Notes: generated from the sequence alone by a model not told the origin. Shown: positions 28,268-38,255, counted from the first letter of the stretch. The stretch: 64,000 bases of DNA from Candidatus Nitrosopumilus sp. (GCA_003702525.1 REGJ01000003.1:1-64000); one strand, 5' to 3'. Numbers and translations: made by a program.

Positions 28268-28666
28268 TTATTTTATAGAGAGAGAAATAGTGTTTCCGCC
28301 ACTATCCCAAGCAAAAACAGATTCATCATCATATGGAGATTTGACAATCAAAGAAACCAAGCCAAAGAAGTTATTCAAATCAGTAACAGAAGGCTCAGCA
28401 GTACCATCGGGATGAGAGTGTACAATTCCAACATAACTCATGTCTAAAGGCAAGAACGAATTTGGGATTCCTGCAAATGTATCTCCAGTGTAATTGAAGG
28501 GAGGAATTACAAGACCATCAACATTAATCTCTCCATTTTTTGATTTTCCTTTTAGAATTAAGACTATTTCTTCAGGATGTTTCATTTGACAATATGAAAG
28601 AATGCTATCAAGAACTTCTTTTTGAAGAATGACCTTGCGTTCAATTTTTTTCTTTTTGAACAACAT
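28268..28666 (-). CDS. JAMM/MPN+ metalloprotease
   Basis: 132 residues from ATG 28666 (a TTG at 28678 is an alternative). The JAMM zinc signature is complete: a Glu near residue 33, H83-S-H85-P, Ser93, and Asp96 with the H-x-H-x10-D spacing. Archaeal JAMM proteins such as HvJAMM1 remove ubiquitin-like SAMPs from targets. A SAMP is not encoded in this window, so desampylation is inference. It is followed by the coiled-coil gene 28698-29978 on the same strand. Confidence 0.85.
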   Translation of the reverse strand: MLFKKKKIERKVILQKEVLDSILSYCQMKHPEEIVLILKGKSKNGEINVDGLVIPPFNYTGDTFAGIPNSFLPLDMSYVGIVHSHPDGTAEPSVTDLNNFFGLVSLIVKSPYDDESVFAWDSGGNTISLSIK

Positions 28667-28697
28667 GAGAGTAATCAAATTTTGAACTAATTTAATT

Positions 28698-29978
28698 TTA
28701 AGACATCAAAACGGTATATTTTGTGTTAGAAAATGTTCTAAGTTTTTTCTCAATTTGAGACACAAGTTGAGGGACACTAGCATCAATTTCATCAACTTCA
28801 CCTTGAAAAGTCTCAGATTTTAGTTCCAAATCATTCTTGGCATCAGAAGTTTTAGTGAGTTCAGATTCAAGTGAGATCAGTTTTTCAGAACGAAGTGAAT
28901 CCAAATCATCAGACATTTTTTGATATTTTTGGAAATATTCTGAAACCTGAGAGATGAATCCATCCAATGCTTCTTCAGTTTCAGTGATTTGTGACAATGT
29001 TTTATCAACATCTTTTACAGAGATGGAACCTGAAGTGATACCTTTTCGTACATTTTCCAATATCATAATTACGGGGTCTTTGTTTTGAGAAGTGAGTACT
29101 TCAAATGGATTTTCAACTAATTTACTGAGTATGTTTTTTTGTTCTTTGTCTAAAGATGATGCATATTCGTATCGTCCAAGTGGTCTAGAAATTTTTGTAA
29201 ATTGAGAGTCAATTTCATTTTTGATTTTTGTTTTTTCATTTTCAAAAGATTTCAGAGATTTTTTCGATTCGGTGTATTTTCTATATTCATCAGAAGATTT
29301 AATTTCAGAAATTGATTTTTCTAACGTAGTAAAACTTTCTTTTGTTGATTCCAATTCATTATTTGTGTCAGTAATTTTTTGGGTTTTCTCTATCTTAGTG
29401 GATTTGAGAGTTTCAATTTTTTTTAGAGCATCAAGAATTTCGGCAGAAGTGGATTTTGTGTTTTCAAAGTTTTGAAGTATATCATGAATGTTAGAATGGT
29501 TTTGATTCATGACTTCCAAATTATCTTTTAATTGAGTAGCATACTTTTTTGCAAAAATATGAATGACTCTGGTTTGTCGTCCTAAAACATCTCCAACTTT
29601 TTTTAATATTTGATTCAAAGAGTTATCCAATTTTTTTGCATCATCAATTGAAGAGACTTCAGGAAGTGAGACGACTCCTTTCTTAATTACATCAATTACC
29701 TGTTTTTTTCCTCTAACGACAATTATTGCAAGGTGCTTATCAATATCATCTACATTTAGAGTGTCTTTTTCAAGCATACTTCCAACTTTGATTAAATCAT
29801 CAATTAGTGGTGCAGTGCTATTTCTAAGATGTTTCACTTCAGAGACAGTTTGAGATTCACGTAATTCTTGAAGATCAGAGACAATATTCTCCACATCACC
29901 CAAAGAGACATCTTTAGTTTGAGGAACCTCTTCTACCGGTTTTTCTTCTTGCTTCTTTTTACCCCATCCAAAGACCAT
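28698..29978 (-). CDS. Coiled-coil protein, 426 aa
   Basis: Starts MVFGWGKKKQEEKPVEEV. A helical domain (about 25-180) precedes a long coiled coil with two main blocks (about 180-260 and 310-410), separated by a less charged segment. No ATPase motifs, so not an SMC. Possibly structural or membrane-remodelling; it lies just upstream of the JAMM gene, same strand, probably one transcript. Confidence 0.7.
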   Translation of the reverse strand: MVFGWGKKKQEEKPVEEVPQTKDVSLGDVENIVSDLQELRESQTVSEVKHLRNSTAPLIDDLIKVGSMLEKDTLNVDDIDKHLAIIVVRGKKQVIDVIKKGVVSLPEVSSIDDAKKLDNSLNQILKKVGDVLGRQTRVIHIFAKKYATQLKDNLEVMNQNHSNIHDILQNFENTKSTSAEILDALKKIETLKSTKIEKTQKITDTNNELESTKESFTTLEKSISEIKSSDEYRKYTESKKSLKSFENEKTKIKNEIDSQFTKISRPLGRYEYASSLDKEQKNILSKLVENPFEVLTSQNKDPVIMILENVRKGITSGSISVKDVDKTLSQITETEEALDGFISQVSEYFQKYQKMSDDLDSLRSEKLISLESELTKTSDAKNDLELKSETFQGEVDEIDASVPQLVSQIEKKLRTFSNTKYTVLMS

Positions 29979-30050
29979 TTGATAGTATTTGCTAAAGGGG
30001 ATTAAAAATGGTTGTACAAAATTTAAAACTCACAAGATTTGAGGGGTCAT

Positions 30051-30512
30051 ATGGCAAAATCTGTAAAAAAATCATTTCACACAGGTACCGTCAAAAAAAC
30101 GATAAAGATCAAAGCATCAAAAGACAAAGTTTGGAGAAAAGTCAGCAATATTATCGGACTTCCTACATGGTTAGTTGATGTAAAAAAGACAGTTTATCTT
30201 TCTAAAAAGAAAAAAGGTATTGGAGCAATAAGATTAATCACGTTTGCAGATGGAAACAAAATAGAAGAACATGTAGTTGCATGGGATACAGGAAAATATT
30301 TCACATATGTTGCAACTGAAGGATTGCCATTAAGAGCATATGTGGCAACAATATCCATCAAACCAAAGTCACGAAATCTTGTAGAATTAACATGGCAATC
30401 ATACATCAATAGTAAAAAAATGTCAGAAAAACAATTTACAGATTTCCTAGTGTTCATGGGATCATTTTATGAGGCATCACTTGAAAATCTAAAAACATTA
30501 TTAGAAAAATAA
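30051..30512 (+). CDS. SRPBCC (START-like) superfamily protein
   Basis: 153 residues from ATG 30051; TTG 30039 would add four. The KTIKIKASKDKVWRKVSNII start and the central WDTGKYFTYVATEG are typical of polyketide cyclase/SRPBCC hydrophobic-ligand folds. Ligand unknown. It diverges from the coiled-coil gene over a short promoter region. Confidence 0.82.
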   Translation: MAKSVKKSFHTGTVKKTIKIKASKDKVWRKVSNIIGLPTWLVDVKKTVYLSKKKKGIGAIRLITFADGNKIEEHVVAWDTGKYFTYVATEGLPLRAYVATISIKPKSRNLVELTWQSYINSKKMSEKQFTDFLVFMGSFYEASLENLKTLLEK

Positions 30513-30566
30513 CACTAGAGTATTTTTGGGTTAAAATGTAAATACTGTGAATCGACAAAATAGATT

Positions 30567-30908
30567 ATGACTGATATGAGATTTATCCTGATTGGTGTAG
30601 GTCTAACTTTCGTAGGATTTCTCGTGTTAGGAGTGATGGGAGGACAGTATCAAGCTGCAACATTTGAGGAAAATGAGTTTGGAACATGTTACGAATATTT
30701 TGAAGACAAACCCCCACAGCAAATTAATTGTTCATTTAAAGTAATGGACCAGACAGTATTTTTTGCACTAGTGATAGGATTACTCGGAGCAGGGGTAATT
30801 GCATTAGTTAAAGGTGCAAGAGGGGACTGGGATAGTAAAGTAAAACCAGAAGACATTGTAGGTCCTGGAAATTCACGAAATGAAGATTCTGAGGGAAAAC
30901 AAGACTAA
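30567..30908 (+). CDS. Small membrane protein, two TM segments
   Basis: 113 residues; hydrophobic segments at about 6-26 and 65-84 flank a loop with two cysteines (TCYEYF ... INCSF) that could form a disulfide outside. The C-terminal tail is hydrophilic. Not a recognised family. Confidence 0.65.
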   Translation: MTDMRFILIGVGLTFVGFLVLGVMGGQYQAATFEENEFGTCYEYFEDKPPQQINCSFKVMDQTVFFALVIGLLGAGVIALVKGARGDWDSKVKPEDIVGPGNSRNEDSEGKQD

Positions 30909-30991
30909 CAAGTTTTCTTAGATTTTATTTTTGAATACACTTCAGGATCATCTTCTTCCAATCTTTGAAAATATACTTCTTCGTATGGCAT
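30905..30991 (-). CDS. Possible tiny protein, 28 aa
   Basis: Reading from ATG at 30991: MPYEEVYFQRLEEDDPEVYS then KIKSKKTC. It overlaps the convergent stop by four bases, and its codon use looks coding. Too short to be sure; conservation in relatives would decide. Confidence 0.35.
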   Translation of the reverse strand: MPYEEVYFQRLEEDDPEVYSKIKSKKTC

Positions 30992-31061
30992 TTTTATCAA
31001 CACATTATATCCAAATTTGTTTTTAAGCTTAAGGAATGATTTCAACTTGACCTAGGCTCAG

Positions 31062-31439
31062 CTAGGATGATTCGATGATTTGTTTCATGTTGTTAACCAG
31101 TTCACCAATCTCTTCTACTCTTTTATTGAATTGATCATCAGATAATTCATCTGGTTTGTTCAAAGTAATCAAAATTTCAGAATAATCACCATTTGAAACA
31201 ACTCTCATAGGAACATCCCACACAGATTCTTCATCAACATATTTGTGGTCTAAAATTCCAAGAGGTTTGTTTTCGTTGAATTTTAGTTTAGATTTTCCAT
31301 GAGGACCAGTAAAAGACCACCAACCATCATCATTGATTTTTGCATCAGGCATCATTTTAGGTGGAAGTTGTAAAATTGCATCAAAGGCATCACCTGTCTT
31401 TTTCTTTACAGCGATGGTAATTGTTCTAGATCTTGACAC
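31062..31439 (-). CDS. SRPBCC-like small protein, 125 aa
   Basis: Begins MSRSRTITIAVKKKTGDAFD and includes GWWSFTGPHGKSKLKF, resembling small AHSA1/SRPBCC proteins. The C-terminal helix ends EIGELVNNMKQIIESS. Ligand unknown. Another SRPBCC gene lies at 30051, but the sequences are not obviously close. Confidence 0.6.
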   Translation of the reverse strand: MSRSRTITIAVKKKTGDAFDAILQLPPKMMPDAKINDDGWWSFTGPHGKSKLKFNENKPLGILDHKYVDEESVWDVPMRVVSNGDYSEILITLNKPDELSDDQFNKRVEEIGELVNNMKQIIESS

Positions 31440-31502
31440 GATTTCAAATCCAACTAATGATTAAAAAGGATATAGCAGTAATGACACGAATTTGTTTGAA
31501 AT

Positions 31503-31679
31503 CTATTTGTTGAGAAATTCTTTGATTTTTTTCAAATTTTCGACATTTGATTCGTGAAACATAACCATTGATTCAGCAAGAGAATTGGGAAGAACGGTTT
31601 TAAGATTATCTACTAATTCATCTCCACTAGTAATCATATTGTCAATGAGTTTGTCTATCTCGTTTTTATCCTCAACCAT
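31503..31679 (-). CDS. Small helical protein, 58 aa
   Basis: ATG at 31679, reads MVEDKNEIDKLIDNMITSGD onward to KEFLNK. Wholly helical and acidic, no motif recognised. It lies downstream of the Lrp-type RAM gene on the same strand with a 22-base gap. Confidence 0.5.
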   Translation of the reverse strand: MVEDKNEIDKLIDNMITSGDELVDNLKTVLPNSLAESMVMFHESNVENLKKIKEFLNK

Positions 31680-31701
31680 CTAAGTTAGATGATGTCTAAT
31701 C

Positions 31702-31935
31702 TTAATTATCTTTTTTTATGAGAGTTGCAGTGGAGCGAACTTTATCTAATTTTTGGATATTCCATGAAACAATCTCTCGAATCTTCTCAAAATTTTCTGC
31801 CTGTAGTTTAACTAGCATATCATGAGTTCCGATAGTTTCAAAGACATCAACAACTTGTTCAAGTTCTTTGAGTTTTTCAATGATTTCAGCCTCAGCACCC
31901 AACTCACAATTTAGCATAACGTAAGCGTCAGTCAT
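31702..31935 (-). CDS. Stand-alone Lrp/AsnC ligand-binding (RAM) domain
   Basis: 77 residues covering only the alpha/beta RAM fold: AYVMLNCELGAEAEIIEKLK and IGTHDMLVKLQAENFEKIRE. It lacks a winged helix. Such proteins can pair with full Lrp regulators or act as amino-acid sensors. An intact Lrp gene is at 10418. Confidence 0.85.
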   Translation of the reverse strand: MTDAYVMLNCELGAEAEIIEKLKELEQVVDVFETIGTHDMLVKLQAENFEKIREIVSWNIQKLDKVRSTATLIKKDN

Positions 31936-31987
31936 GAATCTAACAAATAGTATTGATTATTTAAAGATGGATAATTTTAGGTGCAGC

Positions 31988-32635
31988 TTACCATGTAACA
32001 TGAACCAAGTCTTTGAGGTTTCGTCTTGGTTTTGGGAATTTGGTTTGTTTTGGATATCCAATACAAAGTACAGAAGAAGGTACCAAATCAGTTCCTATAA
32101 CATCCATTACTTTTTGCTCATCAAACATTCCAATCCAAATAGAACTTAAACCCAAAGCTTGAGCTGCCAACTGAGAATAGCCAGCTGCCAATGTTGCGTC
32201 TTGAATAGCAAATTTCTTTAAAACATATTCAGGAAAATCAAATTTTACTCTAGAGGGGTTTTTGCAAAAAACCAATACCACCGGGGCATTAACGTAAGGT
32301 TGATTGTTACATGCTTCAATCAGTTGTTTTTTCTTTTCAGGACTTTTTACATAAAAAATTTCGAATCCTTGATAGTTACCTGCAGTAGGAGCAGTGTCAG
32401 CTGCTGCAATTATTTTATCAATTTTTGCAGTTTCAACAGGTTTATCTAAAAATTTTCTAGTTGAACGTCTCTTTGCCATTACAGCAAATAGATCAGTGTC
32501 AACAACTTCTGTAGGTCCAGATTTTAAGATGAAATTAATTAACTGATTTCTAACATTTGGATCAGTTGATTCAGGAGTAATTTCAGGTTCATAACCTAAA
32601 GGATAGATTTTCTCTTCTTTGATATCAGGAACCAT
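31988..32635 (-). CDS. Nitroreductase-family flavoprotein
   Basis: 215 residues. The AKRRSTRKFLDKPVE N-terminal FMN-binding motif, TAPTAGNYQGFEIFYV, and AAGYSQLAAQALGLSSIWIG are typical of FMN-dependent nitroreductases (NfsA/FbiB type). Members reduce nitro or quinone compounds or act as dehydrogenases. The N-terminal extension of about 45 residues is longer than usual. Confidence 0.88.
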   Translation of the reverse strand: MVPDIKEEKIYPLGYEPEITPESTDPNVRNQLINFILKSGPTEVVDTDLFAVMAKRRSTRKFLDKPVETAKIDKIIAAADTAPTAGNYQGFEIFYVKSPEKKKQLIEACNNQPYVNAPVVLVFCKNPSRVKFDFPEYVLKKFAIQDATLAAGYSQLAAQALGLSSIWIGMFDEQKVMDVIGTDLVPSSVLCIGYPKQTKFPKPRRNLKDLVHVTW

Positions 32636-32673
32636 GAAAGAATTAGAGAAATAAAGTATTAAAGAATTTGAAA

Positions 32674-32859
32674 TTATTCTGCTTCAAACTTATCACAACC
32701 AGAATTGCAAGGTTTGTTCATAACACCTTCACATTTTCCAACGTCATTATGCATTATTCTGTGATGACCACAAATTTTGCACTTTTCTCTAAAATGAGAA
32801 ATTAATTCGGCAGTAAGAATTCCAGATTGTTGAATTTTTGATTCAGTCTCTGCAGTCAT
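32674..32859 (-). CDS. Cys/His-rich zinc protein, 61 aa
   Basis: ATG 32859 chosen; a longer reading to 32934 runs across the tRNA gene and is not credible. Contains EKCKICGHHRIMHNDVGKCE and CNSGCDKFEAE: about six Cys and three His that could hold one or two zinc ions. No named family. Confidence 0.65.
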   Translation of the reverse strand: MTAETESKIQQSGILTAELISHFREKCKICGHHRIMHNDVGKCEGVMNKPCNSGCDKFEAE

Positions 32860-32897
32860 GTTGAATCTCAATCGATGTACTTTAAAAATTGTAAACA

Positions 32898-32979
32898 CGC
32901 CGGGAAAGGGACTCGAACCCCTGCACGCTTGCACGTAGCCGTTTTCGAGACGGCCGCCTTACCACTTGGCTACCCCGGC
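32898..32979 (-). tRNA. tRNA-Ser (anticodon CGA)
   Basis: 82 nt. Seven-base acceptor stem GCCGGGG/TCCCGGC (one G-U pair), anticodon loop CTCGAAA flanked by GCCGT/ACGGC, giving anticodon CGA for UCG codons. A long variable arm (TACGTGCAAGCGTGC) is class II and typical of serine. T-loop TTCGAGT is intact. No CCA encoded and no intron. Confidence 0.96.
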
Positions 32980-33019
32980 AATTAATATGAGATCATCTCT
33001 ATAATAAAGCAAATCAGAA

Positions 33020-33283
33020 CTAGGATTTTTTATCAATTCTAAACAGTTCATCTTTGAATCTTTTTTTGATTTGTTCTTTAGTACGATTCCATTCTTCATC
33101 TGAAACAGTATCAGTGAAAATAGAATGATAACCTGAAAAATCCATATTCAGAATAGAGTTAATTTCTTGTTTTTCAGACTCGGTTAATGGAAAATACGAA
33201 GTTATTTTCAGCACATTATCATCATTGTATTTTATTTCAAAGATTTTGTCTTCAAGATAAGAAGGCAAGGTTAGTTTTGACAC
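33020..33283 (-). CDS. Hypothetical protein, 87 aa
   Basis: A short alpha/beta protein with LPSYLEDKIFEIKYNDDNVL at the N-terminus and a helical C-terminus. Family not recognised. It is 40 bases from the tRNA-Ser gene, and divergent from fen. Confidence 0.6.
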   Translation of the reverse strand: MSKLTLPSYLEDKIFEIKYNDDNVLKITSYFPLTESEKQEINSILNMDFSGYHSIFTDTVSDEEWNRTKEQIKKRFKDELFRIDKKS

Positions 33284-33382
33284 AACACACTAGAAATAAA
33301 ATCAATATTAAAATCGATTTTTTCAAATTCCGATCTATTTGAAAAGATAAACACAAAATAGCACAAAATTTCAACAAAAACC

Positions 33383-34405
33383 ATGGGATTAAATCTCAAA
33401 GATTTAGTTGTCAGAGAAAAAACGACGTTAGAAGCATTTTCAAACAAAGTTATTGCAATAGATGCATACAATGCAATCTACCAGTTTCTAGCAAGTATTA
33501 GAGGTCCAGACGGACTACAATTGTCAGATTCAGAGGGCAGGATTACAAGCCATCTAAGTGGATTACTGTATAGAAATGTGAATTTTCTTTCCTTAGGAAT
33601 AAAACCAGTTTATGTTTTTGATGGAAAACCACCATCACTAAAAACAGCAGAAATTGAGCGTAGAAAGCAAATCAAAATGGATGCTACCATCAAATACGAA
33701 AAAGCAATCGCAGATGGAAATATGGAAGATGCTAGAAAATATGCTCAACAAACAACAAGTATGAAAGACGGAATGGTAAAAGAGTCAAAACAACTTTTGA
33801 CATATTTTGGAATTCCCTATATCGAAGCTCCATCAGAAGGAGAAGCAACTGCAGCTCATCTAACAAACACAGGTCAAGCATATGCTTCAGCAAGTCAAGA
33901 TTTTGATTCTATTTTGTGTGGGGCAAAAAGACTAGTAAGAAATTTTACAAACAGTGGTAGAAGAAAAATTCCAAACAAGAATACATACATCGACATTGTT
34001 CCAGAAGTTATTGAAACTCAAAAAACTTTAGACTCGTTAGGATTAACACGTGAAGAATTAATTGATGTGGGGATTTTGATTGGAACTGACTTTAATCCAA
34101 ATGGATTTGAAAGAGTTGGTCCAAAGACTGCATTAAAAATGATCAAACAACATTCAAAATTAGAAGACATTCCACAAATTCAAGAGCAATTAGAAGAAAT
34201 TGATTATCAAGAGATTAGAAAAATATTTTTGAATCCTGAAGTTGCAGATGTAGAAGAAATTGTTTTTAAAAATGTAGATTATGAAGGAATGACAAATTAT
34301 CTTGTAAAAGAAAGAAGTTTCTCTGAAGACAGAGTTAATTCAACATTAAACAGATTAAAAAAAGCACTAGAAAAGAAAAGCCAAAACTTGGATCAGTGGT
34401 TTTGA
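33383..34405 (+). CDS. fen: Flap endonuclease 1
   Basis: 340 residues, the archaeal FEN1 length. XPG-N acid residues in VIAIDAYNA and [12 protein letters not shown] acids in [10 protein letters not shown] and SASQDFDSI, and the H3TH region with [12 protein letters not shown] are present. The C-terminal SQNLDQWF resembles a PCNA-binding (PIP) box, with the leading Gln replaced by Ser. Removes 5' flaps in Okazaki-fragment processing and repair. Confidence 0.96.
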   Translation: MGLNLKDLVVREKTTLEAFSNKVIAIDAYNAIYQFLASIRGPDGLQLSDSEGRITSHLSGLLYRNVNFLSLGIKPVYVFDGKPPSLKTAEIERRKQIKMDATIKYEKAIADGNMEDARKYAQQTTSMKDGMVKESKQLLTYFGIPYIEAPSEGEATAAHLTNTGQAYASASQDFDSILCGAKRLVRNFTNSGRRKIPNKNTYIDIVPEVIETQKTLDSLGLTREELIDVGILIGTDFNPNGFERVGPKTALKMIKQHSKLEDIPQIQEQLEEIDYQEIRKIFLNPEVADVEEIVFKNVDYEGMTNYLVKERSFSEDRVNSTLNRLKKALEKKSQNLDQWF

Positions 34406-34446
34406 AAAGATTTCAATTTAATAACTAGTTATTACAATTTTAAAAA

Positions 34447-34971
34447 ATGCCTCAAACAGAAGCACGAAAAACCCTCAAAGATGCACCAGTGATGTGGAGA
34501 AGAATCAACTCCATTGGAGCAATACTGGACTGCAACTCCACATATGCAGCAAATCTAGGATATGCAAAATCAGAGATTCTAGGCAAGACAATCTTTGAAC
34601 ACGTGCCTAAGGAGGAATGGCAGGACATGAATAATTCACTCAAAACATGGTTTGAGACAGGAAAAGTAACTGATAGAAAAATTATCTTCAAGAGGCAAGA
34701 TGGCAGTACATTTCCAGGAGTATTGCATGCAACAAGTCTATATGATGAAAACAAAAATCTTCTTGGAAGTAATACAGTAATTTTTGACTTGACTCAAATG
34801 AATGATGAAAAAATTAAAGAATATGAAGAATTTTTCAAAGATGCAAATAGTAGATTAGATGAAATTAAAGAAAAAGAGTATAACGAATTAGATGAAGAAT
34901 CAAAATCAGAATATGATGGACTCAAAGATATGTTTGAAATGCTATCTACAATTGATTTAAGAAAAATCTAG
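34447..34971 (+). CDS. PAS-domain protein
   Basis: 174 residues. PAS core about 10-120, with [20 protein letters not shown] and [14 protein letters not shown], followed by an acidic helical tail. No kinase or DNA-binding output domain, so it may sense and act by binding another protein. The stop overlaps the convergent acs gene by four bases. Confidence 0.85.
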   Translation: MPQTEARKTLKDAPVMWRRINSIGAILDCNSTYAANLGYAKSEILGKTIFEHVPKEEWQDMNNSLKTWFETGKVTDRKIIFKRQDGSTFPGVLHATSLYDENKNLLGSNTVIFDLTQMNDEKIKEYEEFFKDANSRLDEIKEKEYNELDEESKSEYDGLKDMFEMLSTIDLRKI

Positions 34972-36887
34972 TTTGACTCTTTGATTGATTTTTGAATTTC
35001 ATCAAATGCAGTTTGTACTTCAGTAACTGCTGCTCCATCTTCTAATGTACTGATATCACCAATCTTTTCATTATTTCCTATTGCCTTTAGTAAGCGTCTC
35101 ATGATTTTTCCACTTCTAGTCTTTGGCAGTTTTGAGACAAAGTAGATTTGTTTAGGTGTAGCAATAGCACCAATATCAGTTCTAATTTTTTCAACAAGTT
35201 CTTTTTCTAAAACTTTGTTTTCAGTTGTAACACCTTCTTTTAGTACAACAAATGCAATAATGACTTCACCTTTTACTTCATCAGGAATTCCACATGCAGC
35301 AGATTCAGCAACATCATCATGAGACACAATGCAACTTTCAAGTTCTGCAGTTCCAATTCGGTGACCTGCGACTTTTAGAACATCATCAGCACGTCCAAGA
35401 AGCCAAAGATAACCATCTGAATCTTTTAGGGCATAGTCACCAGGATAATAGTAATTTTCGTATTTTGACCAATAGACTGTCTTGTATTTTTCATCATCAC
35501 CCCACAGGGTCAAAAGCATGCCAGGCCATGGATTCTTGACTACAAGATAGCCTTTGGTATTAGGCTCTACATCCTCTCCATTTTCATCTACTACAGTGAT
35601 ATTCACGCCTGGAATAGGAAGGGTTCCAGAGCCAGGTTTGAGAGGAATGGTCTCAAGACCAGGAAGTGGGGAAATTAACATTCCCCCAGTTTCAGTCTGC
35701 CACCAAGTATCAATAATTGGACATTTTTCTTTTCCAATAGTTTTGTAATACCATCTCCAAACTTCAGGATTGATTGGTTCACCAACTGTTCCAAGTAATC
35801 GCAATGTGGAAAGATCAAATGAGTTTGGAATATCATCACCGAATTTCATAAACATTCTAAGTGCAGTCGGAGTAGTGTAGAAGATTGTTGCTTTGTATTT
35901 TTGTAATATATCCCACATTCTTGATGCATCAGGAAAGTCAGGAGCTCCTTCATACATAATTTCAGTTGCACCATGTAACAGTGGAGCATAAACAACATAA
36001 CTATGTCCGGTTACCCAACCAATATCCGCAGTACAGAAAAATACATCAGAATCTTTAATGTCAAATGCCCATTTGAAAGTTGAATGAAGATGAGTCAAAT
36101 ATCCACCAGTACCATGTAGAACACCTTTTGGTTTTCCGGTAGTTCCAGAAGTATACAAAATGTAAAGTGGATGTGTACTATCTAATTTTTCTGCAGGATA
36201 ATTATCAGATGCATTGTTCATTAAATCATTCCAAAGTTTATCCTTTGAATTCATTGAAATTTCATTTTTTGTTCTCTCTACAACAACCACATTTTTAACA
36301 AAATCAAATCCTTCAATTGCTTCATCAACTACTTCTTTGAGTTTTACAATTTTTCCACGGCGATAACCACCATCTGCAGTTACAATTACTTTAGATTTTG
36401 AATCGTCAACTCTATCTCTAATTGATGTTGCACTAAATCCTGAAAAGATAACAGTGTGAGTTGCACCAATTCGGGCACATGCTAACATTGCAATTGGCAA
36501 TTCAGGGATCATTGGAAGGTACAAAGTTACACGGTCTCCTTTTTCAACACCAAGAGATTTTAGTACATTTGAGAATTTTTGAACTTCAGTTAGCATTTGA
36601 CCATATGTGAGAATTCTAGAATCCCCATTTTCACCCTCCCACAAAATGGCAGATTTTTGCGATTTTGTGTCCTGATGAACATCTAGGGCGTTGTAAGAGG
36701 CATTAATCGTGCCTCCAACAAACCATCTTGCAAAGGGAGGCTGCCAATCCAAGGTCTTTTCCCAAGGAGAAAACCAAGTGAGATTTTTTGCCTGATCGTC
36801 CCAAAAAGAGACAAAGTCAGAATCAGCCTTTTTTCGGATATCAGTGTCATTATTTCCAAGCCCAATATTGTAGGTATCAGACATCAA
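34968..36887 (-). CDS. acs: AMP-forming acetyl-CoA synthetase
   Basis: 639 residues. AMP-binding motif [42 protein letters not shown], and C-terminal SGKIMRR with the acetylatable lysine. Length is normal for Acs, and an AMP-binding N-terminal cap ([19 protein letters not shown]) is present. It activates acetate, or possibly propionate; in thaumarchaea, hydroxy-acid CoA ligases of the carbon cycle are ADP-forming and differ. Two adjacent Met residues are possible starts. Confidence 0.92.
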   Translation of the reverse strand: MMSDTYNIGLGNNDTDIRKKADSDFVSFWDDQAKNLTWFSPWEKTLDWQPPFARWFVGGTINASYNALDVHQDTKSQKSAILWEGENGDSRILTYGQMLTEVQKFSNVLKSLGVEKGDRVTLYLPMIPELPIAMLACARIGATHTVIFSGFSATSIRDRVDDSKSKVIVTADGGYRRGKIVKLKEVVDEAIEGFDFVKNVVVVERTKNEISMNSKDKLWNDLMNNASDNYPAEKLDSTHPLYILYTSGTTGKPKGVLHGTGGYLTHLHSTFKWAFDIKDSDVFFCTADIGWVTGHSYVVYAPLLHGATEIMYEGAPDFPDASRMWDILQKYKATIFYTTPTALRMFMKFGDDIPNSFDLSTLRLLGTVGEPINPEVWRWYYKTIGKEKCPIIDTWWQTETGGMLISPLPGLETIPLKPGSGTLPIPGVNITVVDENGEDVEPNTKGYLVVKNPWPGMLLTLWGDDEKYKTVYWSKYENYYYPGDYALKDSDGYLWLLGRADDVLKVAGHRIGTAELESCIVSHDDVAESAACGIPDEVKGEVIIAFVVLKEGVTTENKVLEKELVEKIRTDIGAIATPKQIYFVSKLPKTRSGKIMRRLLKAIGNNEKIGDISTLEDGAAVTEVQTAFDEIQKSIKESN

Positions 36888-36938
36888 AAAGTGTATGAGC
36901 TATGATCTTTCTAAATGTTAAAAAAATAATTAAAAAAA

Positions 36939-37817
36939 TTATTGTGCTTCCATTCTAGCAAGCCAATCATTATCGTTGTCGTCTTTTGGAGTCTCTGCGG
37001 TCACCTGTTGGGGTGGTTCTGGAAATGCAAATGTTACTTCAGATTCTGTTGGTGGTTCTGGTACAGGGGATGCACTTACCTCAATTGGTTCTGAAGGTGT
37101 TGTAACGGGTTCTGTTGGTGCTTCCGGAAGACTTGTTTGAACTACTTGTTGTGGTTCATTTGTCTCCAGATATGAAACGGCTGATTCTTGGATGTCTGGT
37201 GTAGGAGGGGCTGTTATCTCTTGTACTTCTAATCCAAGGTCTGCAATTCTACTCTTAACATTTTCAATTTCTGCTACTTCGTGAGTTACATGCTCAATTA
37301 CCTCAGTTGTGCATGATTTCACAGTTTCAAATGTTTCTTCAGAGATTTCATTGCTCTTGAATTGTACTTTTGCATCAAATGATAACATCTTTGCAGACTT
37401 CATTTGTTCATCTAGCTCAGTCAATCTTGCCTCAAGTTTGGCTTTGATTTCACTTTCTGTTTCATCCAATGATACAAGTTTTGACTTGTATTTTTCATGA
37501 ATTATTTCTGCATCTTCTTTCATGTCATCATTTTCTGAAACAATATCAATCAAGGCCTTTAGACGACGTAGAGTTAGTTGTTTTTCACGAATGAGTCTTT
37601 GAGAGTCGAGTCTCCATTTTGGAATAAAAATAACTACATCGCCTTGAACTACTAGTTGCTCATATTGGATTTGCTGTAATCCTTGAGAACCGCAGTCAAC
37701 GCCAACGGATTGAATACTTCCGTCAATGTCAGTTATTGTTCCTGCGACTTTACCCATGAATGTTCCGTACATGTCTTTGACGTTTTTACCGATTATCTCG
37801 ATATCGTCTTGGGTCAT
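36939..37817 (-). CDS. cdvA: Cell division protein CdvA
   Basis: About 292 residues from ATG 37817; a TTG at 37850 is an alternative. The N-terminal PRC-barrel-like domain (YGTFMGKVAGTITDIDG and QLVVQGDVVIFIPKWR) and the following coiled coil match Sulfolobus CdvA. A Pro-rich linker (about 205-280) and a short C-terminus (DNDWLARMEAQ) suggest the ESCRT-III-binding tail, though this is inference. It lies apart from CdvB and CdvC here, as expected in thaumarchaea, where the cdv genes are not clustered. It recruits CdvB at the division site. Confidence 0.9.
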   Translation of the reverse strand: MTQDDIEIIGKNVKDMYGTFMGKVAGTITDIDGSIQSVGVDCGSQGLQQIQYEQLVVQGDVVIFIPKWRLDSQRLIREKQLTLRRLKALIDIVSENDDMKEDAEIIHEKYKSKLVSLDETESEIKAKLEARLTELDEQMKSAKMLSFDAKVQFKSNEISEETFETVKSCTTEVIEHVTHEVAEIENVKSRIADLGLEVQEITAPPTPDIQESAVSYLETNEPQQVVQTSLPEAPTEPVTTPSEPIEVSASPVPEPPTESEVTFAFPEPPQQVTAETPKDDNDNDWLARMEAQ

Positions 37818-37872
37818 GTGTGTAACTTTAGAGATATGTATAACCGACAAAGTGTAAGGAATCTTTTTAGTT

Positions 37873-37946
37873 TTAGTAAGATTATTTTTACTAACTTAAA
37901 ATCCAGTCATTTTTAGTAATTTTAAAATTTAGAGGCTAATTAGTAG
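37873..37946. promoter_or_regulatory. Repeated TTAGTAA motifs between cdvA and the divergent gene
   Basis: TTAGTAA at 37873-37879 and 37913-37919, its complement TTACTAA at 37888-37894, and a near copy TTAGTAG at 37940-37946. The first two form an inverted repeat with an eight-base gap. Possible operator for cdvA and/or the gene at 37951; binding factor unknown. Confidence 0.45.
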
Positions 37947-37950
37947 GCTC

Positions 37951-38244
37951 ATGATTCAAAGAGAAGAACTTGAACAGATTTTGAATTTTGTGTCAAGCAG
38001 ATGGTCTGAAGTCGCTAAAGAAAAAGATAGTAAAGTTATGGAGAATTTGCCAAGTGATTTCTGGATGAACTCTGTTGGAGGGAAAACTGCCAACAATGGT
38101 TTTTGGGTGACCACTTTGATGTACACTGAAAATGAAGCTGATGCAGCTGCATTCAAAGAAGTATTACTTAGATGGCAAGCAAAAGGTCAAGAAGGCAACA
38201 AAGACAAAGGTCCCGATCTAATTCAAATTGGAAAAAAGAAATAG
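37951..38244 (+). CDS. Hypothetical protein, 97 aa
   Basis: ATG start. Compact alpha/beta protein with VMENLPSDFWMNSVGGKTAN and a basic C-terminus ending GKKK. No family recognised. It is divergent from cdvA and leads into the ThyX-like gene 12 bases later. Confidence 0.65.
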   Translation: MIQREELEQILNFVSSRWSEVAKEKDSKVMENLPSDFWMNSVGGKTANNGFWVTTLMYTENEADAAAFKEVLLRWQAKGQEGNKDKGPDLIQIGKKK

Positions 38245-38255
38245 ACTATTAATAA

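Noticed and set aside
32674..32934. Longer reading of the zinc microprotein extending upstream
   Set aside because: It would run across part of the tRNA-Ser gene; the ATG at 32859 is the sensible start.
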